From positions 1,488,001 to 1,552,000 of the forward strand of contig NZ_CP031467.1 of NCBI RefSeq assembly GCF_003368325.1: a DNA stretch of 64,000 nt, given 5' to 3'. The stretch is from Paraburkholderia caffeinilytica (GTDB taxonomy: Bacteria; Pseudomonadota; Gammaproteobacteria; Burkholderiales; Burkholderiaceae). Both the position numbers and the translations under genes were made by a program. The notes under the pieces are model-generated. The model searched no databases and was not told the DNA's origin. It saw only the letters and a list, made by a program, of their open reading frames with translations. This document shows, piece by piece, positions 8,343 to 16,522 of this stretch; the first letter of the stretch is position 1; every line of letters begins with the position of its first letter.

Positions 8343-8575
8343 GATTGCCTCCAGGAGCGCCGCCGGACGGCGGGCAAGCGGTTAGTGGAAGCAAGATAGC
8401 ATCGCGACTTGCCGCGCCCAACGAAGTTATCTTCACACTGTTATCAGCATTGCGGAGGACGATTCTCGCAAAGCTTGTGCGAATTTTTCATATGGGCGGG
8501 TTCGACCCAGAGGCGTTTGAGCGCGAACACACGCACTCAGGCACATCCGTGGGCATCAGGTGTGCTCGCGCAAAC

Positions 8576-9742
8576 TCAGGCGCTTTGCGCCACAGTGGTT
8601 GCCGGCGCATCCATCCGCGCCGCGAACCATGTCAGCAGCAACGCCACGACGCTAACCGCCGCCGCAACCCACGGCAGGGTATCGAGCGAATGGCCGTGAT
8701 TGATCACCAGACCGCCGAGCCACGCGCCACCCGCATTGCCCACATTGAACGCACCGATGTTCAGCGTCGAGGCCAGATTCGGCGCGGCAGCGGCTTTCTC
8801 GACCACACGCATCTGCAACGGCGGCACCGTCGCGAACGCCGCAATGCCCCACACGAAAATCGTAATAGCCGCGGCCACCTGCGAGTGGCTGGTGCGCGCG
8901 AAGATCGCCATCACCACCGCGAGCGCCACCAGAATGCCCATCAGCGAAGGCATCAACGCGCGGTCCGCGAGCTTGCCGCCCACGGTATTGCCAATCGTGA
9001 GGCCAATACCGAACAACACCAGGATCAGCGTCACGCCGCGGGGCGAAAAGCCGCTGACCTGCTCCAGAATCGGCGCGATATAGGTGAACACGACGAACAC
9101 ACCGCCGAAACCGAGCACCGTCATCGCGAGCGCGGTCCATACTTGCGGATCTTTCAGCACGCGCACTTCATGGCCCAAGCCGACCGGGCCGGAATCATGG
9201 CGATTCGGCACCAGCAGCGACACGCCCGCCAGCGACAACACGCCAAATGCGCTGACGATCCAGAACGCCGCACGCCAGCCGAACTCCTGGCCGACGAACG
9301 TCCCGAACGGCACGCCGAGCACATTCGCGAGCGTCAAACCGGTGAACATCAGCGCAATGGCGCTTGCCCGCTTTTCGGCCGGCACGAGCGAAGCCGCCAC
9401 GACCGCGCCGATGCCAAAGAACGAGCCATGCGCGAACGACGTCACCACCCGCGCGATCATCAGCACCGAGTAGTCCGATGCGACCGCGCACAGCGTATTG
9501 CCGACGATGAACACGCCCATCAGCAACTGCAACGCGAGTTTGCGCGGCATCTTGCTGGTGACCACCGCGAGCAGCGGCGCGCCGACGGCCACGCCGAGCG
9601 CATAGCCGCTCACCAGCAAACCCGCCGACGGAATCGACACGGCCAGGTCCCGCGCGACCTCGGGCAGCAAGCCCATGATCACGAACTCGGTGGTGCCGAT
9701 CGCGAAAGCGCTGATCGCGAGCGCCAGTAATGGAATGGGCAT
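8576..9742 (-). CDS. MFS transporter, DHA1 family (AraJ/NepI-like exporter)
   Basis: A 388-residue inner-membrane protein with 12 predicted helices. The N-terminal motif FAIGTTEFVIMGLLPEVARD is diagnostic of the DHA1 subgroup containing AraJ, NepI, PbuE and multidrug or purine-efflux carriers. Helix 4-5 carries RVVTSFAHGSFFGIGAV, also typical. The substrate cannot be assigned. The next upstream gene on the same strand encodes a VOC protein ending 31 bp away, so the two are probably cotranscribed under control of the divergent LysR regulator. Confidence 0.9.
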   Translation of the reverse strand: MPIPLLALAISAFAIGTTEFVIMGLLPEVARDLAVSIPSAGLLVSGYALGVAVGAPLLAVVTSKMPRKLALQLLMGVFIVGNTLCAVASDYSVLMIARVVTSFAHGSFFGIGAVVAASLVPAEKRASAIALMFTGLTLANVLGVPFGTFVGQEFGWRAAFWIVSAFGVLSLAGVSLLVPNRHDSGPVGLGHEVRVLKDPQVWTALAMTVLGFGGVFVVFTYIAPILEQVSGFSPRGVTLILVLFGIGLTIGNTVGGKLADRALMPSLMGILVALAVVMAIFARTSHSQVAAAITIFVWGIAAFATVPPLQMRVVEKAAAAPNLASTLNIGAFNVGNAGGAWLGGLVINHGHSLDTLPWVAAAVSVVALLLTWFAARMDAPATTVAQSA

Positions 9743-9773
9743 GTTTCTACTCCTGGTTCTAAAGTTGAGCGTG

Positions 9774-10175
9774 TTAGCTGCGGTGGGCGTCGCGCAACGC
9801 AGTCACGAATTCGATGACCACACCTGGCGCGAGCGCGACGAAAAGTTGCTGTTCGGCTTGCCGCGCCCCCATCTGCGGCACGTCGGCAAGCTGATAAGGC
9901 ACGTCCGCCGCATGCAGGCGCTGCAAGAGCGTCTGCCATCCGTCGGCGCTCTCCAGCCGGAAGGCGATATGGTCGATGCGCGGCGTGGCCCGGCCCGCTA
10001 TGGCGGATGGGGTCGCGTCGATCAGATGAATCACCGGGCGGCCGTTTGCATACAGCCAGTAGCCGCCGATCGAAAACGGTGGACGCGCGCCCGCCGTCAA
10101 CCCGGCGACGTCGACGAAAAAGCGTCGCGCGGTCTCGAGGTCGGCCGTGACGATCGTTGCGTGATCGAGTTGCAT
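9774..10175 (-). CDS. VOC-family (glyoxalase/dioxygenase fold) protein
   Basis: A 133-residue protein of the vicinal oxygen chelate superfamily: LDHATIVTADLETARRFF forms the first beta-alpha-beta-beta-beta module with metal-ligand His at residue 4, and RIDHIAFRLESADGWQTLL starts the second module, ending in GVVIEFV with the conserved Glu. These families cover metal-dependent lyases, dioxygenases and resistance proteins; the substrate is unknown. I chose the ATG at 10175 because the domain begins there. An in-frame ATG at 10232 would add 19 residues but would leave less room for the divergent LysR promoter. It probably forms an operon with the MFS gene. Confidence 0.82.
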   Translation of the reverse strand: MQLDHATIVTADLETARRFFVDVAGLTAGARPPFSIGGYWLYANGRPVIHLIDATPSAIAGRATPRIDHIAFRLESADGWQTLLQRLHAADVPYQLADVPQMGARQAEQQLFVALAPGVVIEFVTALRDAHRS

Positions 10176-10266
10176 GGCGTGGGCTGCACGGAGCACAAAG
10201 GGTTGACGAGGGGTGGATTGTGAGCGGAACACACCGATTTGATAATTGGCGTAGCATTTGAAGCAT

Positions 10267-10284
10267 TTTCAAATTAATTTGAAA
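10267..10284. promoter_or_regulatory. Perfect 18-bp palindrome between the VOC and LysR genes
   Basis: TTTCAAATTAATTTGAAA is a perfect palindrome ending 7 bp before the LysR start codon, in the divergent intergenic region. LysR regulators usually bind dyads in the shared promoter of their own gene and the divergent target, so this is the best candidate operator for the VOC-MFS pair and for autoregulation. Confidence 0.55.
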
Positions 10285-10291
10285 GATCGCG

Positions 10292-11275
10292 ATGGATAAC
10301 CTCGGTGACATCCGCCTGTTCGTCGAAGCGGCGCAGCAAGGCAGCCTGTCGGCGGCGGGTCGCAAGATGGGCCTGACGCCGGCCGCCGCCAGCGCGCGGC
10401 TGGCCAAGCTCGAGGCCGGCCTGAAGGCGCGTCTATTCGAGCGCACGACCCGTCAGCTGAGGCTCACGGACGAAGGCCGCCTCTACCTGAACTGCTGCCG
10501 CCAGGCGCTGCAATCGCTCGACGACGCCGAAGCCGCGCTGCAAGCCGGCCAGGGCGTGGTGCGCGGCAAGGTGCGGATCTCCGCGACCTCGGACTTCGGC
10601 CGCAACCTGCTGATGCACTGGCTCGACGAGTTCAACGCGCTTTACCCGGAAGTCACGTTCGCGCTGACGCTGTCGGACTCGCTCTCGAATCTGGTGCAGG
10701 AAGACATCGATCTGGCAATCCGCTTCGGCGTGCCGCAGGACAGTTCGCTGGTGGCCCGCAAGCTGGCTCCGAACCGGCGTGTGCTGTGCGCGTCGCCGGA
10801 CTACATCGCACGCAAGGGCGAGCCGAAGGACCCGAACGATCTGGCGAATTTCGACTGCATCGTGCTCGGCACCGCGTCCGGCCCGGCCAACGAATGGCGT
10901 TTTACGCGCGGCGACGAAGTGCAACACTACACAGTGCCGTTCGAAACATCCCGGGAAACCAACGACGGCGCCGTCGCCCGCGAATGGGCGCGGCGAGGCT
11001 ACGGGATCGTCATCAAGTCGATGTGGGACGTGGAAGCGGACTTGCGGAGCGACTGCCTGAAAATCCTGCTGCCCGAATGGCGCTATCCGGACGCGCCGCT
11101 GCACGCGCTCTACCACCGCAACCGTTTCATGGCGCCGCGCGTGCGCGTTCTGCTGGATTTTCTGAGCGAGCGCTTCGCGCAGGTGTCGGACGAACTGGAA
11201 GGCCTGCTGGGCTTGCCGCCGGAGCGGCCGAGCGCGAAGGCCGCCGCGGAAACCGCATCCGGTGAAGGGCTATAA
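10292..11275 (+). CDS. LysR-family transcriptional regulator (CrgA/DmlR/AaeR-like subgroup)
   Basis: A 327-residue protein with an N-terminal winged helix-turn-helix (residues 1-60: [20 protein letters not shown], then [17 protein letters not shown], and [15 protein letters not shown]). A periplasmic-binding-like inducer domain starts at about residue 90 ([18 protein letters not shown]). The [11 protein letters not shown] hinge is typical of the CrgA/DmlR branch. A perfect palindrome lies 7 bp before the start and the divergent VOC gene begins about 115 bp away, so it likely controls the VOC-MFS pair. The inducer is unknown. Confidence 0.92.
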   Translation: MDNLGDIRLFVEAAQQGSLSAAGRKMGLTPAAASARLAKLEAGLKARLFERTTRQLRLTDEGRLYLNCCRQALQSLDDAEAALQAGQGVVRGKVRISATSDFGRNLLMHWLDEFNALYPEVTFALTLSDSLSNLVQEDIDLAIRFGVPQDSSLVARKLAPNRRVLCASPDYIARKGEPKDPNDLANFDCIVLGTASGPANEWRFTRGDEVQHYTVPFETSRETNDGAVAREWARRGYGIVIKSMWDVEADLRSDCLKILLPEWRYPDAPLHALYHRNRFMAPRVRVLLDFLSERFAQVSDELEGLLGLPPERPSAKAAAETASGEGL

Positions 11276-11320
11276 TATTGAGCTACGCTGCAAACGTGCA
11301 TTGAAAGCGGACCGAAATAG

Positions 11321-11359
11321 GCTCAAGCGGGCTCAATCAAGCCCAAGCGGGCTCAAGCG
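11321..11359. repeat. Short direct repeats before miaB
   Basis: Four imperfect copies of a GCTCAAGCGG-like decamer (11321, 11331, 11341, 11351) stand in the 181-bp region between the LysR stop and miaB. Units two and three also form a GGGCT/AGCCC dyad. The role is unknown; it may be leader structure or slippage-generated sequence. Confidence 0.45.
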
Positions 11360-11456
11360 CCGCCCCGCGGCCCGTCCGCGCGCTACCCGCACGTTTGGCC
11401 CCTCATCACCTTTTAAACGACGCCCCCAGGTTAACCACTGCGACCGGCGAAAATCG

Positions 11457-12830
11457 ATGACCAAGAAAGTTTATGTAAAGACCTACGGCTGCCAGATGAA
11501 CGAGTACGACTCCGACAAGATGGTCGACGTACTCGGCGCGGCTGAAGGCCTCGTCAAGACCGACACCCCGGAAGACGCGGACGTCATTCTCTTCAACACC
11601 TGCTCGGTGCGCGAAAAAGCACAGGAGAAAGTCTTCTCCGAACTCGGCCGTGTGCGCGAATTGAAAGAGGCGAACCCGAATCTGATCATCGGGGTGGGCG
11701 GTTGCGTGGCGAGTCAGGAAGGCGCGTCGATTGTGGCGCGCGCACCGTATGTCGATCTGGTGTTCGGGCCGCAAACGCTGCACCGTCTGCCGCAAATGAT
11801 CGACAAGCGCCGCGAAAGCGGCCGCGCTCAGGTCGACATCTCGTTCCCGGAAATCGAAAAGTTCGATCACCTGCCGCCGGCGCGCGTCGATGGCGCGAGC
11901 GCGTTCGTGTCGATCATGGAAGGGTGCAGCAAGTACTGCAGCTACTGCGTCGTGCCGTACACGCGCGGTGAGGAAGTGTCGCGTCCGCTCGACGACGTGC
12001 TGACCGAAATCGCCGGCCTCGCCGACCAGGGCGTGCGTGAAGTCACGCTCCTCGGCCAGAACGTGAACGCTTACCGCGCCGGCATCACGCTCGGCTCGTC
12101 GGAGATCGCCGACTTCGCCCAGTTGATCGAATATGTCGCGGACATTCCCGGCATCGAACGGATTCGCTACACCACGTCGCATCCGAAGGAATTCACGCAG
12201 CGCCTGATCGACACCTACGCCAAGGTGCCGAAGCTCGTCAGCCACCTGCATCTGCCGGTGCAGCACGGTTCCGACCGCATCCTGATGGCGATGAAGCGTG
12301 GCTACACGGTGCTCGAATACAAGTCGGTGATCCGCAAGCTGCGCGCGATCCGCCCTGACCTGTCTTTGTCGACGGATATGATCGTCGGCTTCCCCGGCGA
12401 GACGGAAGAGGACTTCGACAAGATGATGGCGTTGGTGCACGAGATGAAGTACGACACCAGCTTCTCGTTCGTCTACAGCCCGCGCCCCGGCACGCCGGCT
12501 GCGAATCTGCACGACGACACCCCGCACGAAGTGAAGCTCAAGCGTCTCTACCATCTGCAGGCTACGATCGAAGAAAACGTGCAGCGCATCAGCGATTCGA
12601 TGGTCGGCAAGGTCGAGCGGATTCTGGTCGAGCGCCCGGCGCGCAAGGACCCGAACGAACTCGCGGGCCGCACCGAGAACAATCGCGTGGTGAATTTCCC
12701 GGCGCCGGTCGCGTCGCACGCACGGCTGATCGGCCAGATGGTGGACGTGAAAATCGTCCATGCGTACCCCCATTCGTTACGTGGCGAGCTCGTGCTGGTG
12801 CACGACGACGCGCCCGCCACCACCCACTGA
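11457..12830 (+). CDS. miaB: tRNA-2-methylthio-N6-dimethylallyladenosine synthase MiaB
   Basis: Radical-SAM methylthiotransferase that adds a methylthio group to i6A at position 37 of tRNAs reading UNN codons. It has 457 residues in the canonical order. The N-terminal UPF0004 domain has three cluster-binding cysteines ([31 protein letters not shown]). The radical-SAM motif is CSKYCSYC (CxxxCxxC) near residue 157, with SHPKEF and LPVQHGSD further on. A C-terminal TRAM domain follows. The ATG at 11457 begins [12 protein letters not shown] as in homologues; an upstream extension of the frame has no such support. The phoH-like gene follows after 46 bp, the usual miaB-ybeZ order. Confidence 0.97.
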   Translation: MTKKVYVKTYGCQMNEYDSDKMVDVLGAAEGLVKTDTPEDADVILFNTCSVREKAQEKVFSELGRVRELKEANPNLIIGVGGCVASQEGASIVARAPYVDLVFGPQTLHRLPQMIDKRRESGRAQVDISFPEIEKFDHLPPARVDGASAFVSIMEGCSKYCSYCVVPYTRGEEVSRPLDDVLTEIAGLADQGVREVTLLGQNVNAYRAGITLGSSEIADFAQLIEYVADIPGIERIRYTTSHPKEFTQRLIDTYAKVPKLVSHLHLPVQHGSDRILMAMKRGYTVLEYKSVIRKLRAIRPDLSLSTDMIVGFPGETEEDFDKMMALVHEMKYDTSFSFVYSPRPGTPAANLHDDTPHEVKLKRLYHLQATIEENVQRISDSMVGKVERILVERPARKDPNELAGRTENNRVVNFPAPVASHARLIGQMVDVKIVHAYPHSLRGELVLVHDDAPATTH

Positions 12831-12876
12831 GCGACGCCCGCCAGCGTCACGAACCCGACAGGATCGATCCTCCGCC

Positions 12877-13950
12877 TTGAAGACCACTCAGCAGCATCTG
12901 GAATTCACCGCACCGCGCGACGACAACGCGCGGCTCGCCAACCTCTGCGGACCGCTCGACGAAAATCTGCGGCAAATCGAGCAGGCGCTCGACGTGACGC
13001 TGCAACGCCGCGGCCACCGCATCACGATTCGCGGACGCGGCGCAAAACTCGCGCTCACCGCGCTCGAAAAGTTCTACAACAACTCGCAGAAGCCACTGTC
13101 GGTCGACGACATCCAGCTCGCGCTCGTTGAAGTGCGTCAGCCGGCGCGCCGTCGCACGAACGGCAACGGCCATGGCGCGGAAGCGCTGGACCCGCGCTTT
13201 CCGGGCAATCCGGATCACCCGTTCGACCAACCCGCCGACAGCGACGACGAAGACCTCGAAGAACTCGGCCCGAAGCTGTACACACGCCGCGCCGACCTGC
13301 GCGGCCGCACGCCGATGCAACGCGAGTATCTGAAGCAGATCATTTCGCACGACGTGACTTTCGGCGTCGGCCCGGCAGGCACGGGCAAGACGTATCTGGC
13401 CGTGGCTTGCGCGGTGGACGCGCTGGAACGCGATCAGGTCAAACGCATCGTGCTGACGCGTCCCGCCGTCGAAGCGGGCGAGCGCCTCGGCTTCCTGCCG
13501 GGCGATCTGGCGCAGAAGGTGGATCCATATCTGCGTCCTCTGTATGACGCGCTGTACGACCTGCTCGGTTTCGACAAGACCGCCAAGATGTTCGAGCGGC
13601 AGATGATCGAAATCGCGCCGCTCGCGTACATGCGCGGCCGCACGCTGAATCACGCGTTCATCATCCTCGACGAGGCGCAGAACACCACGCCCGAACAGAT
13701 GAAGATGTTCCTCACGCGGATCGGCTTCGGTTCGAAGGCCGTGGTGACCGGCGACACGACCCAGGTCGACTTGCCGCGCGGCCACAAGAGCGGGCTGATC
13801 GAAGCCCAGCAGGTGCTGGCGAACGTGCGCGGCATTGCGCTTACGCGCTTCACGAGCGCGGACGTGGTGCGGCATCCGCTGGTCGCGCGAATTGTGGAGG
13901 CGTACGATGCGCATTCGCAGAAAACCGCCAGTCCGGCGGATTCGCGCTGA
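12877..13950 (+). CDS. ybeZ: PhoH-family ATPase (YbeZ)
   Basis: A 357-residue PhoH-like protein. The N-terminal KH-like region (residues about 15-75, [21 protein letters not shown]) is followed by an acidic linker and then an ATPase domain. Walker A is [20 protein letters not shown] and Walker B is [11 protein letters not shown], with the family [11 protein letters not shown] motif. YbeZ associates with YbeY in ribosome and RNA metabolism. I chose the TTG at 12877 because the homologous N-terminus is [16 protein letters not shown]; the longer in-frame ATG at 12760 would lie inside miaB and code for arginine- and proline-rich shadow sequence. It sits between miaB and ybeY as in other proteobacteria. 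Confidence 0.93.
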   Translation: MKTTQQHLEFTAPRDDNARLANLCGPLDENLRQIEQALDVTLQRRGHRITIRGRGAKLALTALEKFYNNSQKPLSVDDIQLALVEVRQPARRRTNGNGHGAEALDPRFPGNPDHPFDQPADSDDEDLEELGPKLYTRRADLRGRTPMQREYLKQIISHDVTFGVGPAGTGKTYLAVACAVDALERDQVKRIVLTRPAVEAGERLGFLPGDLAQKVDPYLRPLYDALYDLLGFDKTAKMFERQMIEIAPLAYMRGRTLNHAFIILDEAQNTTPEQMKMFLTRIGFGSKAVVTGDTTQVDLPRGHKSGLIEAQQVLANVRGIALTRFTSADVVRHPLVARIVEAYDAHSQKTASPADSR

Positions 13951-14033
13951 TTTGCGCCGCTAGTTTGCGTCGCTAAATTGAGCCGAACTCCACTGGATAA
14001 GCCGCAGCAAACCGGGCAACAAACCGATCAAGC

Positions 14034-14495
14034 ATGAGCCGTGCACCGAAACTGACGTTGAATCTGCAATTCCCCGCCGCCAAAACCTGGCCGGAACACA
14101 AGGCGCTGCTGCCACGCGCCACGGTGGCCGGCTGGATCAAGGCGGCGCTCTTCGCGGACGGCGAGCTGACCGTGCGTTTCGTCGACGCCGAAGAAGGCCG
14201 CACGCTGAACCGCACCTATCGCGGCAAGGATTACTCGACCAACGTGCTGACCTTTGCGTACGCCGAATCGGAAGACGATCCGGTGACGGGCGACCTGATC
14301 CTGTGCTGTCCGGTGGTCGAAAAGGAAGCCGCCGAACAGGGCAAGCCGCTGATCGCGCACTACGCGCATCTATTGGTGCACGGCACTCTCCATGCTCAAG
14401 GCTACGACCACGAGGTCGAGGAAGAAGCCGAGGAAATGGAAGCCATCGAAACCGAAATCCTCGGCAAGCTCGGTTTCCCGGATCCTTATCAATAA
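14034..14495 (+). CDS. ybeY: Endoribonuclease YbeY (16S rRNA 3' maturation factor)
   Basis: Zinc-dependent single-strand endoribonuclease involved in 16S rRNA 3'-end processing and 70S quality control. It has 153 residues. The metal motif H3xH5xH is intact in [15 protein letters not shown] near residues 115-129, and NVLTFAYAE is the family strand. It lies 83 bp after ybeZ and 43 bp before the chaC homologue, and is normally cotranscribed with ybeZ. Confidence 0.96.
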   Translation: MSRAPKLTLNLQFPAAKTWPEHKALLPRATVAGWIKAALFADGELTVRFVDAEEGRTLNRTYRGKDYSTNVLTFAYAESEDDPVTGDLILCCPVVEKEAAEQGKPLIAHYAHLLVHGTLHAQGYDHEVEEEAEEMEAIETEILGKLGFPDPYQ

Positions 14496-14538
14496 ATAGC
14501 CGTTGCCATCGTCTTTATCATCACCGTTAGAAGCCACC

Positions 14539-15240
14539 GTGAGCACCTCCTCCCCTGAAGCCGAGACGCGAAACACACCCTGCCCGGACTATCCGCCCGC
14601 GCTCGGCGAACCGCGGCTGCTGACGGAAGATGAGTTGCGCGCGTCGCTCGAATGCACGTTGCGCGACTGGGACCGCAAGAGCGATCTGTGGCTGTTCGGC
14701 TATGGTTCGTTGATCTGGAATCCCGGTCTGCCTACCGTCGAAGCCGCCCGTTCCAAAGTCCACGGTTATCACCGCGGCCTGTATCTGTGGTCGCGCGTGA
14801 ATCGCGGCACACCCGAACAGCCGGGCCTCGTACTCGCGCTCGATCGCGGCGGCTCGTGCACCGGCATCGCCTTCCGCCTCGCCGCCGAGGGTGCGATGCC
14901 GCACCTGGAAGCGCTGTGGCGCCGTGAAATGCCGATGGGTTCATATCGCCCGATGTGGCTGCCGTGCGTGCTCGCGGATGGCCGGCGCGTCGACGCCCTC
15001 GCGTTCGTGATGCGCCGCGACGTGCCGACCTACACCGGCAAGCTGCGCGACGAGGTCGTCAAAACGGTGTTCGGCTGCGCGTCCGGTCGCTACGGCACCA
15101 CGCTTGATTACGTCAGCCGCACCGTGCATGCGCTGCGCGAGAGCGGCATGCCGGATCGCGCACTGGAAGCGCTGCTTGAACGCTGCCGCGAGGCCGATTG
15201 TGAAGTTGACCGGCAAACGAGCCAGGGGCCGACGCGATAA
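14539..15240 (+). CDS. ChaC-like gamma-glutamylcyclotransferase
   Basis: A 233-residue member of the ChaC family, which cleaves glutathione to 5-oxoproline and Cys-Gly. The substrate-binding loop LWLFGYGSLIWNPG lies near residues 50-63; the catalytic Glu region is in LEALWRREMPMGSY, and YTGKLRDEVV lies towards the C-terminus. I prefer the GTG at 14539 (VSTSSPEAE...) over an in-frame TTG at 14503. The gene breaks the usual ybeZ-ybeY-corC-lnt run, being inserted between ybeY and corC, and is followed by a 336-bp non-coding gap. Confidence 0.88.
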   Translation: MSTSSPEAETRNTPCPDYPPALGEPRLLTEDELRASLECTLRDWDRKSDLWLFGYGSLIWNPGLPTVEAARSKVHGYHRGLYLWSRVNRGTPEQPGLVLALDRGGSCTGIAFRLAAEGAMPHLEALWRREMPMGSYRPMWLPCVLADGRRVDALAFVMRRDVPTYTGKLRDEVVKTVFGCASGRYGTTLDYVSRTVHALRESGMPDRALEALLERCREADCEVDRQTSQGPTR

Positions 15241-15576
15241 GCCGCGAACCGGCTGGCGCGGAAGTCGCCGCTTACTCGGGCACGGCCGGGCCGGGCGCCG
15301 CCGGGACACTGCCGAACGGGCGTCCCGAAGGAAAGTAGGCCGCTCCAGCCAAACCCGCATCGGCAGCGCGCACGCCGCCACAATCCGTACTTTTTTGCTC
15401 GAAAACGCTTTTCCCCGCGCAATCAGTTAGGATTGACCCATGCCCACCGCACGCGGCCGGGCGGCAGCATCACAGCTTCACCCATCGCCCAGCCCGTCAG
15501 GACACGGTCCTGCCATGTGCCTGGTGTATCCTTAATGCTCTGCAACAGCGCGCCCAGTCTCGCCGGGCGCACTACC
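15241..15576 (+). other. Non-coding gap before corC
   Basis: No gene was found in these 336 bp. The sequence is GC-rich, with a GCGCCC..GGGCGC dyad just before corC and a TATCCT -10-like hexamer at about 15525, so a separate corC-lnt promoter is plausible. No terminator for the chaC homologue is apparent. Confidence 0.4.
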
Positions 15577-16473
15577 ATGAACGACACGTATCCCAGTCGA
15601 CACCGAACTAGCGACAAACCACAGGAAAAACGCTCACTCCTCGAGCGTCTGACCGACTTCATCTCGCCCGAACCCGATTCGCGCGCCGAACTTCTGGAAA
15701 TCCTGCAGGACGCGCACGAGCGCAATCTGATCGACGCCGACTCGCTGTCGATGATCGAAGGCGTGTTCCAGGTGTCCGAACTCAGCGCGCGCGACATCAT
15801 GGTGCCTCGCGCGCAGATGGACGCGATCAACATTGCGGACAATCCCGCCGAATTCATTCCCTACGTGCTGGAAAAAGCGCACTCGCGCTATCCGGTCTAC
15901 GAGGGCAATCGCGACAACGTCATCGGCGTGCTGCTCGCGAAAGACCTGCTGCGCTACTACGCCGAAGAGGAATTCGACGTACGCGGCATGCTGCGCCCCG
16001 CCGTCTTCATTCCGGAATCGAAGCGCCTGAACGTGCTGCTGCACGACTTCCGCGTGAATCGCAATCACCTCGCCGTGGTGGTCGACGAATACGGCGGCGT
16101 GGCCGGCCTGATCACGATCGAAGACGTGCTGGAGCAGATCGTCGGCGACATCGAAGACGAATACGATTTCGACGAGGAAAGCGGCAATATCATCGCCTCG
16201 CCGGACGGCCGCTTCCGCGTGCGCGCGCTCACGGAGATCGAGCAGTTCAACGAGTCCTTCGGCACGCATTTCCCGGACGACGAAGTGGATACGATCGGCG
16301 GCCTCGTCACGCATCATTTCGGGCGGGTGCCGCATCGCGGCGAAAAAGTCCGCCTCGACGATCTGATCTTCGAGATTCTGCGCGGCGACGCTCGCCAGAT
16401 TCACATGCTGCTGGTGCGCCGCGACCCGCTCGCCGGCCAGCGCGAGCGCGAAGCACAGCACGTGCAAACCTGA
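15577..16473 (+). CDS. corC: CorC/YbeX-family CBS-domain protein
   Basis: A 298-residue cytosolic protein without membrane helices. A short N-terminal leader (SLLERLTDFISPEPDSRAEL) precedes a CBS pair at about residues 65-200 (RDIMVPRAQMDAIN, SRYPVYEGNRDNVIGVLLAK, VVDEYGGVAGLITIEDVLEQ). The CorC_HlyC domain occupies the last 90 residues (GRFRVRALTEIEQFNE). The family is linked to magnesium/cobalt efflux and, as YbeX, to ribosome metabolism with YbeY and YbeZ. The ATG at 15577 gives the length of E. coli CorC. lnt begins 49 bp downstream, the usual pairing. Confidence 0.94.
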   Translation: MNDTYPSRHRTSDKPQEKRSLLERLTDFISPEPDSRAELLEILQDAHERNLIDADSLSMIEGVFQVSELSARDIMVPRAQMDAINIADNPAEFIPYVLEKAHSRYPVYEGNRDNVIGVLLAKDLLRYYAEEEFDVRGMLRPAVFIPESKRLNVLLHDFRVNRNHLAVVVDEYGGVAGLITIEDVLEQIVGDIEDEYDFDEESGNIIASPDGRFRVRALTEIEQFNESFGTHFPDDEVDTIGGLVTHHFGRVPHRGEKVRLDDLIFEILRGDARQIHMLLVRRDPLAGQREREAQHVQT

Positions 16474-16522
16474 TCCGCTTCTTGTCCTCGCTTTTTCCAC
16501 TCCTCACGCCGACCGCGCAACA

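Noticed and set aside
8470..8500. Hairpin followed by TTTTT on the plus strand between the MFS and XRE genes
   Set aside because: The stem is imperfect and no plus-strand gene precedes it, so it was not listed as a terminator.
8345..9730. A 461-codon plus-strand open frame opposite the MFS gene
   Set aside because: Histidine- and arginine-rich composition with no domain; the opposite strand encodes a complete 12-helix transporter.
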